DNA of 64,000 nucleotides, taken from contig NZ_CP032489.1 of NCBI RefSeq assembly GCF_003600625.1, positions 3,658,001 to 3,722,000 on the forward strand. The letters are read 5' to 3'. A program made the translations under genes and the position numbers. The notes below the pieces were generated by a model. That model did not search any database. It saw only the letters and a program-made list of their open reading frames with translations, and was not told the origin of the DNA. Each line of letters begins with the position of its first letter. Positions within the stretch are counted from its first letter, which is position 1. The DNA is from Arachidicoccus soli (GTDB lineage Bacteria; Bacteroidota; Bacteroidia; Chitinophagales; Chitinophagaceae). Positions 27,711 through 36,718 of this stretch are shown here, piece after piece.

Positions 27711-28736
27711 ATGATTTATCGTAGCAGGGCTCCATTGCGTATAGGTTTGGCTGGAGGAGGAACAGATGTAAGTCCATACTGTGACACTTATGGTGGCGCT
27801 ATTTTGAATGCAACTATTTCTTTGTATGCCAAAGCCAGCATTGAATTATTGGAAGATAAAAAGATAATTTTACAAGCACTCGATAGGAATGAACAGGAAA
27901 CTTTCGAATGGAATAAATCTTTACCAATAACAGGTAAACTTGATTTACTAAAAGGAGTTTACAATCGCATTCAAAAGGATTTTGGGTTTCCTAAAAAAGG
28001 TTTTCAACTGAGCACTTATGTAGATGCGCCAGCAGGAAGTGGATTAGGGACTTCATCTACCTTAGTCGTAGCCATTATCGGAGCTTTTGTCGAAATGTTG
28101 AAATTGCCATTAGGCGATTACGATATTGCACATTATGCTTACGACATTGAAAGAAACGATTTAAACCTTGCCGGCGGACGCCAAGATCAATATGCCGCAA
28201 CTTTTGGAGGCGTAAACTTTATGGAATTCTATGAAGATGATAAAGTGATCGTCAACCCATTACGTATTCGACAAGAATATTTAAATGAATTGGAAAATAA
28301 TTTATTGCTTTATTATACAAGCACAAGTCGTGAATCGGCAAAAATAATTGTGGAGCAACAAAAAAATGTAACGCAGAGAAACGAAAAATCTATCGATGCG
28401 ATGCATCAATTGAAGGCACAATCGAAAATGATGAAAGAAGCCTTGCTAAAAGGCAGGCTGAATGAAATTGGGGAAATACTAGACTTCGGATTTCAACAAA
28501 AGCGCAATATGGCTCACAATATTTCTAACAGTCTTATTGAAGATATTTATATAGCAGCAAAGCAAGCAGGCGCAACAGGCGGGAAAATAAGTGGCGCAGG
28601 AGGTGGTGGATTTATGATTTTTTATTGTCCCAATAATTCATGTTATAAAGTTGCCGATACATTAAAGAAATTTGGGGGCGTCATTCACCCCTATCAATTT
28701 GCTACGCAGGGATTAGATGCCTGGACAATTGGTTAA
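27711..28736 (+). CDS. hddA: D-glycero-alpha-D-manno-heptose-7-phosphate kinase
   Basis: 341 residues, GHMP kinase fold. It starts RSRAPLRIGLAGGGTDVSPY, has the ATP loop DAPAGSGLGTSSTLVVA at about 104-120 and the C-terminal GATGGKISGAGGGGFMIFY. HddA phosphorylates heptose 7-phosphate at C1 to give the alpha-1,7-bisphosphate used in the GDP-heptose route. It lies 12 bases after the GT4 gene and 23 before gmhA. The presence of gmhA, gmhB and an hddC-type gene in order makes the assignment specific rather than a generic GHMP kinase. Confidence 0.93.
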   Translation: MIYRSRAPLRIGLAGGGTDVSPYCDTYGGAILNATISLYAKASIELLEDKKIILQALDRNEQETFEWNKSLPITGKLDLLKGVYNRIQKDFGFPKKGFQLSTYVDAPAGSGLGTSSTLVVAIIGAFVEMLKLPLGDYDIAHYAYDIERNDLNLAGGRQDQYAATFGGVNFMEFYEDDKVIVNPLRIRQEYLNELENNLLLYYTSTSRESAKIIVEQQKNVTQRNEKSIDAMHQLKAQSKMMKEALLKGRLNEIGEILDFGFQQKRNMAHNISNSLIEDIYIAAKQAGATGGKISGAGGGGFMIFYCPNNSCYKVADTLKKFGGVIHPYQFATQGLDAWTIG

Positions 28737-28759
28737 TTCAGACTAAAAAATAAAATTTT

Positions 28760-29335
28760 ATGAAAGATATTATCTTAAACTGCATCAGCGAATCTATTAA
28801 CACAAAGCAAAGAATTTTACAAGATCAAAGCTTTTTAGACAAAATCGAAGAAGCGGTGAAGCTAGTTGTAAACGCTTTTAGAACAGGAAATAAAGTATGG
28901 TTTTGTGGCAATGGTGGCAGCGCGGCAGATGCGCAGCATTTAGCAGCAGAATTTTCGGGCAGGTTTTATATTAACCGGAAAGCCTTGCCGGCAGAAGCTT
29001 TACACTGCAATACTTCTTATTTAACTGCTGTAGCCAACGATTACGATTATGATGTAATCTATTCTAGATTAATAGATGGCCTAGGGGCCAAAGGCGATAT
29101 ACTCATTGGGCTTTCCACTTCCGGTAATTCGAAAAATATTTTAAAAGCTTTTGATACAGCCAAAGAAATGGGCATTACCACGATTGCTTTCACCGGCGCA
29201 TCCGGCGGAAAAATAAAAGAACAAACCAATATACTTTTCAATGTTCCAAACGAGGATACGCCTCGTATTCAGGAGTGTCATATTCTTATCGGACATATTA
29301 TTTGCCAATTGGTAGAAGCCGAAATATTTGCATAA
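28760..29335 (+). CDS. gmhA: Sedoheptulose-7-phosphate isomerase
   Basis: 191 residues, SIS-domain fold, usual length. It makes D-glycero-D-manno-heptose 7-phosphate from sedoheptulose 7-phosphate. FCGNGGSAADAQHLAAEFSG near 48-67 and GLSTSGNSKNILKAF near 112-126 bind the phosphate, and the His in HLAAEF plus the C-terminal ECHILIGHIICQLVE correspond to the zinc/active-site residues. The stop is directly followed by the ATG of hddC (no gap), so translation is coupled. Confidence 0.95.
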   Translation: MKDIILNCISESINTKQRILQDQSFLDKIEEAVKLVVNAFRTGNKVWFCGNGGSAADAQHLAAEFSGRFYINRKALPAEALHCNTSYLTAVANDYDYDVIYSRLIDGLGAKGDILIGLSTSGNSKNILKAFDTAKEMGITTIAFTGASGGKIKEQTNILFNVPNEDTPRIQECHILIGHIICQLVEAEIFA

Positions 29336-30025
29336 ATGAAGGAGTTGATTATTTTAGCGGGTGGACTCGGAACTCGCTTACGCAGTGAAGTTCCCGATTT
29401 GCCAAAATGCATGGCACCTGTAAAAGGAAAACCATTTATAGATTTTGTGATAGATTATTATATTTCACAAAAGATAGAGAAATTTATTTTCGCTTTAGGC
29501 TACAAATCAGAGATATTGCAAAATCATCTCACAGAAAAATATCCAAATCAGCAGTTAGAATTTTCTTTGGAAGAAGAACCTTTGGGAACCGGTGGTGCTA
29601 TAAAACTGGCTTGTGAAAAGGCTTCTGAAGAAAATGTTTTTATCACAAATGGCGATACCTTATTTAAAGTTGATGTAGAAGCTTTGGCAAAAACACATAT
29701 GCATAATAAGGCAGAATGTACTCTAGGATTAAAACCCATGCAGAATTTTGAACGCTTCGGTGTAGTGAAAGTTGATAACAATAATTGTGTACAATCTTTT
29801 CAAGAAAAACAATATTATGCCGAGGGTCTTATCAACGGTGGGTTTTATGCGCTGAACATACAAATCTTTTTGAAAAAGAATTTTGAAAATAAGTTTTCTT
29901 TTGAAAAAGATTATCTCGAACAATTCGTTTCTCAGAAAAAAATTTTTGCCTCTGTTCAAGATAAGTATTTTATCGACATGGGCATTCCGGAGGATTATCG
30001 AAGGGCGGCAGAAGAATTAGAATGA
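29336..30025 (+). CDS. hddC: D-glycero-alpha-D-manno-heptose 1-phosphate guanylyltransferase
   Basis: 229 residues, sugar nucleotidyltransferase. The nucleotide loop is ILAGGLGTRLRSEVPDLPK with the Lys of PKCMAPV, the metal Asp lies in FITNGDTLF, and EEPLGTGGAIKLA and GLINGGFYAL follow. It matches the short HddC type that makes GDP-heptose; specificity for GTP versus other NTPs cannot be read directly and rests on the neighbours. The ATG adjoins the gmhA stop. Confidence 0.9.
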   Translation: MKELIILAGGLGTRLRSEVPDLPKCMAPVKGKPFIDFVIDYYISQKIEKFIFALGYKSEILQNHLTEKYPNQQLEFSLEEEPLGTGGAIKLACEKASEENVFITNGDTLFKVDVEALAKTHMHNKAECTLGLKPMQNFERFGVVKVDNNNCVQSFQEKQYYAEGLINGGFYALNIQIFLKKNFENKFSFEKDYLEQFVSQKKIFASVQDKYFIDMGIPEDYRRAAEELE

Positions 30026-30059
30026 AATCAAAGAGCATTTATAACCTTAAATAGATTTT

Positions 30060-30977
30060 ATGCAATGGAATAAACAATTTGCCAGTTTTATTATTTCACT
30101 TTGCGCTTTATTACTACTTAGTAGCATAAAAACCTATTCACAAGAAAATATAGCTAAAAATTTTCTTAATTATTTTCCCGATACAGCTTTAGCGCAGCTT
30201 GTTGCAGCGCATCTAAATAAGATGTCAACCGATAATGTTACAATTAAAGAACTTGCAAGTATAAAAGGATATTTTGAATGTGGTCCAGGTGAAATATCAA
30301 ACCTTAAGGGAATCGGCTATTTAACAGGAATTGAATCTTTTAATTGCTGTAAAAATAATGTTAGCATATTGCCGACTGAAATTGGAAAATTGATAAATCT
30401 AAAATCTTTAGATTTATGTAAAGCTTTTGAATTAGATACGATTCCTCCGGAAATCGGCAAATTAAAAAAGCTTACATATTTACGACTTTGTATGACACAA
30501 GTGAGGACCATACCTCCGGAAATAGGAAATCTAATAAATTTAGATACCCTATGGATTCTCTTTAACAACTTAACTTATTTGCCTAAGGAAATAGGTAGAT
30601 TGAAAAACTTAAAATCTCTTTTTATTGATGGCAACAATTTAACTTTCTTGCCAAAAGAAATTGGCAAATTGAAAAATCTAGAATCATTAGAAGCGGGATC
30701 TAATCAACTGCAATTAATTCCTCCTGAAATTTGTGAATTGCCCAATCTTTTGTTTTTAAGCTTAGGCCATAATAAATTAAATGCTTTGCCGGAAAATATA
30801 GGGGATTTACACAAACTTGAATCTTTATATTTATTTGAAAATAATTTAAGGAAACTGCCGAAAAGCATTGTCCATTTAAGTAATCTTAAGCATTTAAATG
30901 TATATGACAATTATAACTTAAGCGAAAGCTATAAAAGATATCTACCAATTTTATTACAAAAAGAAAAAATTAATTAA
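30060..30977 (+). CDS. Secreted leucine-rich-repeat protein within the heptose operon
   Basis: 305 residues. A signal peptide (about 1-28, hydrophobic IISLCALLLLSS ending near SQE) is followed by a short globular part and then about eight 23-residue LRRs with the plant/bacterial pattern LPKEIGRLKNLKSL. No anchor, sorting domain or enzymatic motif is visible. It sits between hddC (34 bases upstream) and gmhB (4 bases downstream) on the same strand, so it is inserted into a biosynthetic operon and presumably co-expressed. It may be a periplasmic or outer-membrane binding protein. Function unknown. Confidence 0.85.
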   Translation: MQWNKQFASFIISLCALLLLSSIKTYSQENIAKNFLNYFPDTALAQLVAAHLNKMSTDNVTIKELASIKGYFECGPGEISNLKGIGYLTGIESFNCCKNNVSILPTEIGKLINLKSLDLCKAFELDTIPPEIGKLKKLTYLRLCMTQVRTIPPEIGNLINLDTLWILFNNLTYLPKEIGRLKNLKSLFIDGNNLTFLPKEIGKLKNLESLEAGSNQLQLIPPEICELPNLLFLSLGHNKLNALPENIGDLHKLESLYLFENNLRKLPKSIVHLSNLKHLNVYDNYNLSESYKRYLPILLQKEKIN

Positions 30978-30981
30978 AATA

Positions 30982-31524
30982 ATGATTGATAAATCCTGGA
31001 CACTTTTTTTAGACAGAGATGGCGTTTTAAATGAAGATAATGTAGGTGGCTATGTGCTCAGTGTAGAAGAACTGCAATTATTTGATGGTGTTACAGAAGC
31101 CATGCGCAAGTTCTCCGGCATTTTCGGAACGATAGTAGTTGTGACCAACCAAAGAAGTGTTGGTAAGGGTCTCCTAACCTTAGAAGAATTACATAGAATG
31201 AATGCTCAGATTTTGGAATGGATAAATGAAAAAGGCGGTAGAATTGATAAATTTTATTATGCCCCCGATTTAGAAGACGATGCTTTTAACCGCAAACCAA
31301 ATATCGGCATGGCCTTACAGGCAAAAAAAGATTTCCCTAATATTGATTTTAGTAAAAGTATCATGGTCGGAAACAACCTTAGTGACATGCAGTTTGCACG
31401 GAATGCCGGCATCGCAAAATCTGTTTTCTTGACAACCACTGTGCATGATTTAGAATTCCCACACGCGTTGATTGACAAAAATTTCGAAACTTTGAAAAAA
31501 TTTGCTGATAGCTTAAATGATTAA
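30982..31524 (+). CDS. gmhB: D-glycero-D-manno-heptose-1,7-bisphosphate 7-phosphatase
   Basis: 180 residues, HAD phosphatase. Motif I is FLDRDGVLNED (Asp nucleophile and Asp+2), motif II region is VVVTNQRSVGKGL, and motif IV is IMVGNNLSDMQFARNAG. The Cys/His zinc loop of E. coli GmhB is not visible; the corresponding stretch is YYAPDLEDDAFNRKPNIGM. It removes the 7-phosphate to leave heptose 1-phosphate for the guanylyltransferase. It closes the operon that starts at 26562. Downstream are 267 very AT-rich bases. Confidence 0.9.
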   Translation: MIDKSWTLFLDRDGVLNEDNVGGYVLSVEELQLFDGVTEAMRKFSGIFGTIVVVTNQRSVGKGLLTLEELHRMNAQILEWINEKGGRIDKFYYAPDLEDDAFNRKPNIGMALQAKKDFPNIDFSKSIMVGNNLSDMQFARNAGIAKSVFLTTTVHDLEFPHALIDKNFETLKKFADSLND

Positions 31525-31708
31525 ATAAAAATAGATTATTTCTCATTTTTTCAATAAAAAATTGAAATTGACCTCTAAATCAATGAAATTTTAATAGAAT
31601 TATTAAATATTACATTTTTACATATTCATCATATTCATAAAATATCTTACTAATTGCGAACAATATGTATAACATAAAATACATTATGATAAATTTAATA
31701 TTATAAAA

Positions 31709-31741
31709 TTGTCAACAATATTGAATTAATAATTACTTTTG
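31709..31741 (+). promoter_or_regulatory. Putative Bacteroidota-type promoter of amt
   Basis: TTG at 31709-31711 and TACTTTTG (TAnnTTTG) at 31734-31741 are separated by 22 bases, close to the phylum consensus spacing. The ATG of amt is 50 bases downstream. Such boxes arise by chance in AT-rich DNA, so this is a candidate. Confidence 0.4.
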
Positions 31742-31791
31742 TTTTAAATAATTAATATAAATTATATCATTAATATATAATAAAACAAAAA

Positions 31792-33162
31792 ATGACAAGG
31801 CCTAATATTAAACAAATAGCTCCTTTTTCTGTATTAGTTTTAATCGCATTAGCCGCATTATTCGTTCCCTCAATTGGAAAGATTGATACAAATAAATATA
31901 ATGGTGCAGATATTACCTGGATGCTTATTTCGACTGCATTGGTTTTTCTGATGACGCCGGGTTTAGCTTTCTTTTATGGAGGAATGGTTAATCGCAAAAA
32001 CATTCTTTCTACAATGATAAAAAGTGTAGTTGCGACTGGAGTAGTAGGTGTCATTTGGATTGTTGTCGGCTTTAGTCTCTGTTTCGGAGATTCTATTCAT
32101 GGTTTTATTGGGAACCCCACCACCTTTTTATTTTTTAAGAACGTAGCATCGGCAAAACCTTGGAGCGGTGCACCTACTATTCCTTTGATGTTATTTTCAT
32201 TATTTCAATTAATGTTTGCAATCATTACTCCGGGTCTAGTAGTGGGTGCCGTTGCGGAACGTGTACGTTTCACTTCCTATATTTTATTCATTGTATTATT
32301 TAGTTTATTGGTATATGCGCCATTGGCACATTGGAGTTGGCATCCAGATGGTTTTTTAGCACAAATGGGTGCATTAGATTTTGCAGGTGGCACAGTCGTT
32401 CATATTTCAGCCGGATGTGCAGCACTCGCAGGAGCTATGGTATTGAAACGCCGTAAAACCCATTTAGAACATAAGGAAAATATGCCAGTCAACATACCTT
32501 ATGTATTAATCGGAACAAGTTTACTTTGGTTTGGATGGTTTGGTTTTAATGCAGGCTCGGCCATGTCTGCAGGAACTTTAGCTGTTTCAGCATTTGCCAC
32601 GACAAATACTGCTGCAGCGGCATCTGGATTATCTTGGATGTTCTTCGATGTATTAAGGGGCAAAAAGCCATCTGTATTGGGATTTTGTATTGGTGCTGTT
32701 GTAGGCTTGGTGGCTATTACACCAGGTGCCGGATATATTGCAATTCCAGATAGTATTTTTATAGGCGTATTTGCAGCAGTAGTTTCTAATTTAGCTGTCC
32801 ATTATAAATCAAAATCCAAATTGGACGACACCTTAGATGTATTTCCATGCCACGGACTTGGCGGTATCGTTGGAATGATTTTAACAGGCGTATTTGCAAC
32901 CAAAACAGTAAATGCGGCCGGGGCAAATGGATTGTTCTATGGCAATGCCCATTTCTTTTTTACAGAATTAAAAGCAGTAGTTATTGTGGCTTTATATAGC
33001 TTTGGAATGTCCTTCCTTATATTTAAATTTATCAATTTTATTTCTCCTTTGCGCGTGAGTAAAGAGGAAGAAGAAATTGGATTAGATGCATCTCAACACG
33101 ATGAAGGGTACTTATCGCCTATGGCACTTTTTGAAACAGCAGAAGTTAATTATCAAGTTTAA
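31792..33162 (+). CDS. amt: Ammonium transporter, Amt family
   Basis: 456 residues with about 11 membrane segments. It opens with a hydrophobic segment (1-30) and then DITWMLISTALVFLMTPGLAFFYGGMV, the Amt signature. The twin pore His are in GGTVVHISAGCAAL and in FPCHGLGGIVGMILTG. Ammonium crosses the inner membrane as NH3 after deprotonation. No glnK/PII gene is next to it, unlike the usual glnK-amtB pair. It stands as a single gene with its own promoter candidate and ends at a bidirectional terminator shared with mfd. Confidence 0.95.
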   Translation: MTRPNIKQIAPFSVLVLIALAALFVPSIGKIDTNKYNGADITWMLISTALVFLMTPGLAFFYGGMVNRKNILSTMIKSVVATGVVGVIWIVVGFSLCFGDSIHGFIGNPTTFLFFKNVASAKPWSGAPTIPLMLFSLFQLMFAIITPGLVVGAVAERVRFTSYILFIVLFSLLVYAPLAHWSWHPDGFLAQMGALDFAGGTVVHISAGCAALAGAMVLKRRKTHLEHKENMPVNIPYVLIGTSLLWFGWFGFNAGSAMSAGTLAVSAFATTNTAAAASGLSWMFFDVLRGKKPSVLGFCIGAVVGLVAITPGAGYIAIPDSIFIGVFAAVVSNLAVHYKSKSKLDDTLDVFPCHGLGGIVGMILTGVFATKTVNAAGANGLFYGNAHFFFTELKAVVIVALYSFGMSFLIFKFINFISPLRVSKEEEEIGLDASQHDEGYLSPMALFETAEVNYQV

Positions 33163-33173
33163 AAATAAAAGTG

Positions 33174-33205
33174 AAAGACGCAGGGTAAATTAGCTTGCGT
33201 CTTTT
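33174..33205. terminator. Bidirectional terminator between amt and mfd
   Basis: AAAGACGCA (33174-33182) pairs with TGCGTCTTT (33196-33204) around a 13-base loop, followed by a T run on the plus strand. It lies between two convergent genes and overlaps the last codons of mfd, so it can serve both strands. Confidence 0.7.
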
Positions 33206-36200
33206 TCTTTTACTCCGTTCCACATTTGTTGCAGGAAGTTTTGTATTGCATACATATTCTCAACATTCTCCACTACCAATAAAAAATTAGTTCCCACTTG
33301 TTTTAAACGTGCCTTATTGGTTCCGGTTTGTAAATATTGCAAGATATTTTTAAAAAGATTGCTTTCAAAATAAGGTGAATCATTTTTATTAATAAAATAG
33401 CATCGTAGTTTTTTATCTTTCAAGGTCATTTTTTCAAAACCTAAACTAATGGCGAGTTTTCGGCTACGGAATGCAGCGAATAACTCTTCCACTTGTTTTG
33501 GCATGGGGCCAAAACGATCTATCAACTCTTGATGAAAAATTTGCAATTCTTCTTCGTTCTCACAATGATCTAAACGCGTATAAAGTGCTAGCCTTTCTGT
33601 AATACTTTCCACATATTCATCTGGAATTAAAATCTCCCGATCGGTATCAATCGTGCAATCCGAAACAAAATCGTCTTGTTTAGAAATTTCTTCTTTAAAT
33701 AATTCTTTAAAATCGGTACGCTTCAATTCTCTTACTGCTTCTTCCAAGACTTTTTGATACATTTCAAAACCAATCTCTGCCATAAAACCACTCTGTTCAC
33801 CGCCAAGTAAATTCCCTGCACCGCGAATATCCAAGTCGCGCATCGAAATTTGAAAACCGCTTCCCAAATCACTAAACTGCTCCAATGTTTGCAAGCGTTT
33901 CCGAGAATCAGCAGGCAATGTACTCATGGGGGGGGCTAATAAATAACAGAAAGCTTTTTTATTACTGCGACCAACTCGTCCGCGCAATTGATGTAAATCG
34001 CTTAACCCAAAATGATGCGCATTATTAATGATAATCGTATTTACATTGGGAATATCCACGCCGCTTTCTACGATATTGGTACAAACCAATACATCGTATT
34101 TTCTATCAATAAAATCTAATATTTTCTCTTCTAATTCTTTACCTTCCATTTGACCATGCGCATAGGAAACACTCAAATCCGGACATAAGGTTTGTATTAA
34201 AGCACTCATTTCTTTTACGCCTTGTACACGATTAAAAATAAAGAAGACCTGCCCGCCTCTTTCAATTTCAAAATAAATCGTATCGCGAATAAAATCTTGT
34301 GAGAACACCTGCACTTCCGTTTGAATCGGCTGTCGATTAGGTGGTGGGGTATTAATAATACTTAAATCTCTTGCTCCCATCAAACTAAATTGCAATGTAC
34401 GAGGAATGGGTGTCGCCGTCAAGGTAAGGCTATCAACATTGGTGCGTAGTGTTTTCAACTTTTCTTTATGTGCCACACCAAATTTTTGTTCTTCATCAAT
34501 AACCATTATACCCAAATCCTTAAACTTCACGTCCTTGCCCAGCAATGCATGTGTACCAATAATAATATCTATTTTACCATCGGCCAATCTTTGCAAAGTC
34601 TCCTTTTTTTCTTTCGCCGATTTAAAACGATTAATATAATCCACCGTAACAGGGAATCCATTTAATCGTTCCGAAAATGTTTTAAAATGTTGAAAAGCAA
34701 GAATAGTTGTTGGCACTAATACTGCGGCTTGTTTGCCATCAACAACACTTTTAAATGCAGCACGCACCGCAATTTCTGTTTTACCAAAGCCTACATCACC
34801 ACAAATCAATCGATCCATAGGCGAAGCGCTTTCCATATCTTTTTTTACATCGGCAGTAGCTTTGCTTTGGTCAGGCGTATCCTCGTAAATAAAACTCGCT
34901 TCCAATTCCGTTTGCATATAAATATCGGCTGAGAAGGCAAATCCCTGCTGCGCCTTACGTTGCGCATATAGTTTTATTAAATCGAAAGCAATTTCTTTTA
35001 CTTTGGTCTTGGTTTTTTCTTTCAGTTTATTCCAAACATCGCTGCCCAATTTATTTATCTTAGGCTGTGTTCCTTCTTTACCGGTATATTTAGAAATTTT
35101 GTGCAAAGAGTTTATATTCACATACAAAATATCATTGTCTCTATAGATTAATCTTACAACCTCCTGCACCGTTCCATTCGTTTCCATTTTTTGCAAGCCA
35201 CTAAAACGTCCAACACCATGATCTATGTGCGTTACAAAATCTCCGGGTTGTAAATCACGCAAGGCTTTCAAGGTAAGTGCCTTATTTTTATTGAAAGCTT
35301 GTTTTACATGATATTTATGATAACGTTGGAAAATTTGATGGTCGGTAAAACATACAATTTTCAATTCATTATCAATAAAACCTTCGTGGATGCTTGTAGG
35401 AATTGGTGTAAACTGAATTTCAGTATTCAGATCCTTGAAAATACTATTGAGCCTCTCCAATTGTTTAGCCTGTTCCGAAAAAATATAAATACTATATTTT
35501 TTCGTTTCATAAGACTTTAATTCTTTTATAAGTAAATCGAAATTTCGGTTAAAAGCCGGCTGTTCCTGCGTTTCAAAAGAAATTTCAAATTTGGATAATA
35601 TAGATTGATATCCAAATTCTACAATTGGTTTTTGTAAAATCTCTCCCTTAATTTCTTCAGAAGAAAGAAAATCCGAAAGCTTAATTTCTTTTAAGATTTT
35701 GGTTTCATCCGGATCATCCTGTACCTGTGATTTTATCAGCCCAATCTCCAACTTTTCTAAAAACTCTTTTAAATCGCTGCGCTGCTTATTAATTCCTTCA
35801 GCAATTACATCCCAATCTTTTAGCCAAATGACAGTATTCTCAGGCAAAAATTCCATTAATGAAACTTTCTCTTCAGCTTCAAATTGAGTTTCAATATTTG
35901 GGATAATAGAAATCTGCAAAAGCTTGCGCTCGCTCAATTGCGATTCAGGGTCAAACAAACGTATGCTATCCACCTCATTGCCAAAAAGCTCCACCCGATA
36001 AGGCCTCTCATTGCCAAAAGAATAAATATCTAAAATGCCACCACGCAAAGCAAATTGTCCGGGCTCATAAACAAAATCGGTGCGTGCAAAGCCATATCCA
36101 ATAAATTGCTCCAACAATTTATCCAAATCCAAAGTATCATTTACTTTGATATGAATAATGTTTCCGCTCAAAGTTTTGGGCAATACGACTTTCTCAAATA

Positions 36201-36600
36201 ATGCTTCCGGATATGTAACCAAAGCTCCAACACGCTCCCCCAAAGGCGATGAAAACCTGGTCAACGCTTCGGTGCGCAACATTATATGAGAAGAATTTAG
36301 CAATTGAAAATTCTTTCTACTTTTAAAAGAAGATGGGAAATAAAACAAGTTCAAAGCCTTAGTCAAATTTTCCAATGTATTGTGAAAATAAGCCGCTTCT
36401 TCCGCATCATTTAAAACAAAAACGTGGTTGAAATTTTTCAATCGGGAATGCCGGAATACTGATGCAGCAATGAATTCAGCAGAGCTGCCTTGCAAGTTTT
36501 TTAAGAAGATTTTTTCCGGTTGGGCAATAGAAATCCGCTCCACCAACTGATGCAGGGCAGTATAACCTTCGTACTTACCTAATAAAGTTTGTAAGTTCAT
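33190..36600 (-). CDS. mfd: Transcription-repair coupling factor
   Basis: 1136 residues from the ATG at 36600; a TTG 12 bases further upstream is in frame but less likely. Mfd pushes stalled RNA polymerase off damaged DNA and recruits UvrA. The UvrB-like N-terminal part is followed by the polymerase-interaction/CarD-like segment (ALRDLQPGDFVTHIDHGVGRF near 455), the helicase core with Walker A CGDVGFGKTEIA, Walker B VIDEEQKFGV, TATPIPRTLQFS, SGVDIPNVNTIII and QLRGRVGRS, and a C-terminal TRCF domain. The gene is convergent with amt. Confidence 0.97.
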   Translation of the reverse strand: MNLQTLLGKYEGYTALHQLVERISIAQPEKIFLKNLQGSSAEFIAASVFRHSRLKNFNHVFVLNDAEEAAYFHNTLENLTKALNLFYFPSSFKSRKNFQLLNSSHIMLRTEALTRFSSPLGERVGALVTYPEALFEKVVLPKTLSGNIIHIKVNDTLDLDKLLEQFIGYGFARTDFVYEPGQFALRGGILDIYSFGNERPYRVELFGNEVDSIRLFDPESQLSERKLLQISIIPNIETQFEAEEKVSLMEFLPENTVIWLKDWDVIAEGINKQRSDLKEFLEKLEIGLIKSQVQDDPDETKILKEIKLSDFLSSEEIKGEILQKPIVEFGYQSILSKFEISFETQEQPAFNRNFDLLIKELKSYETKKYSIYIFSEQAKQLERLNSIFKDLNTEIQFTPIPTSIHEGFIDNELKIVCFTDHQIFQRYHKYHVKQAFNKNKALTLKALRDLQPGDFVTHIDHGVGRFSGLQKMETNGTVQEVVRLIYRDNDILYVNINSLHKISKYTGKEGTQPKINKLGSDVWNKLKEKTKTKVKEIAFDLIKLYAQRKAQQGFAFSADIYMQTELEASFIYEDTPDQSKATADVKKDMESASPMDRLICGDVGFGKTEIAVRAAFKSVVDGKQAAVLVPTTILAFQHFKTFSERLNGFPVTVDYINRFKSAKEKKETLQRLADGKIDIIIGTHALLGKDVKFKDLGIMVIDEEQKFGVAHKEKLKTLRTNVDSLTLTATPIPRTLQFSLMGARDLSIINTPPPNRQPIQTEVQVFSQDFIRDTIYFEIERGGQVFFIFNRVQGVKEMSALIQTLCPDLSVSYAHGQMEGKELEEKILDFIDRKYDVLVCTNIVESGVDIPNVNTIIINNAHHFGLSDLHQLRGRVGRSNKKAFCYLLAPPMSTLPADSRKRLQTLEQFSDLGSGFQISMRDLDIRGAGNLLGGEQSGFMAEIGFEMYQKVLEEAVRELKRTDFKELFKEEISKQDDFVSDCTIDTDREILIPDEYVESITERLALYTRLDHCENEEELQIFHQELIDRFGPMPKQVEELFAAFRSRKLAISLGFEKMTLKDKKLRCYFINKNDSPYFESNLFKNILQYLQTGTNKARLKQVGTNFLLVVENVENMYAIQNFLQQMWNGVKEKDAS

Positions 36601-36718
36601 AACGCGCCGCAAAGGTATGAATTTTCAAGAGAGAAGAGAGAATTAGTTCATTTCTACTTCATAAAAAATCTCAGTTTCCCAAAATGGTTTCGTAATATTG
36701 TTTGCATACAAATAATGA

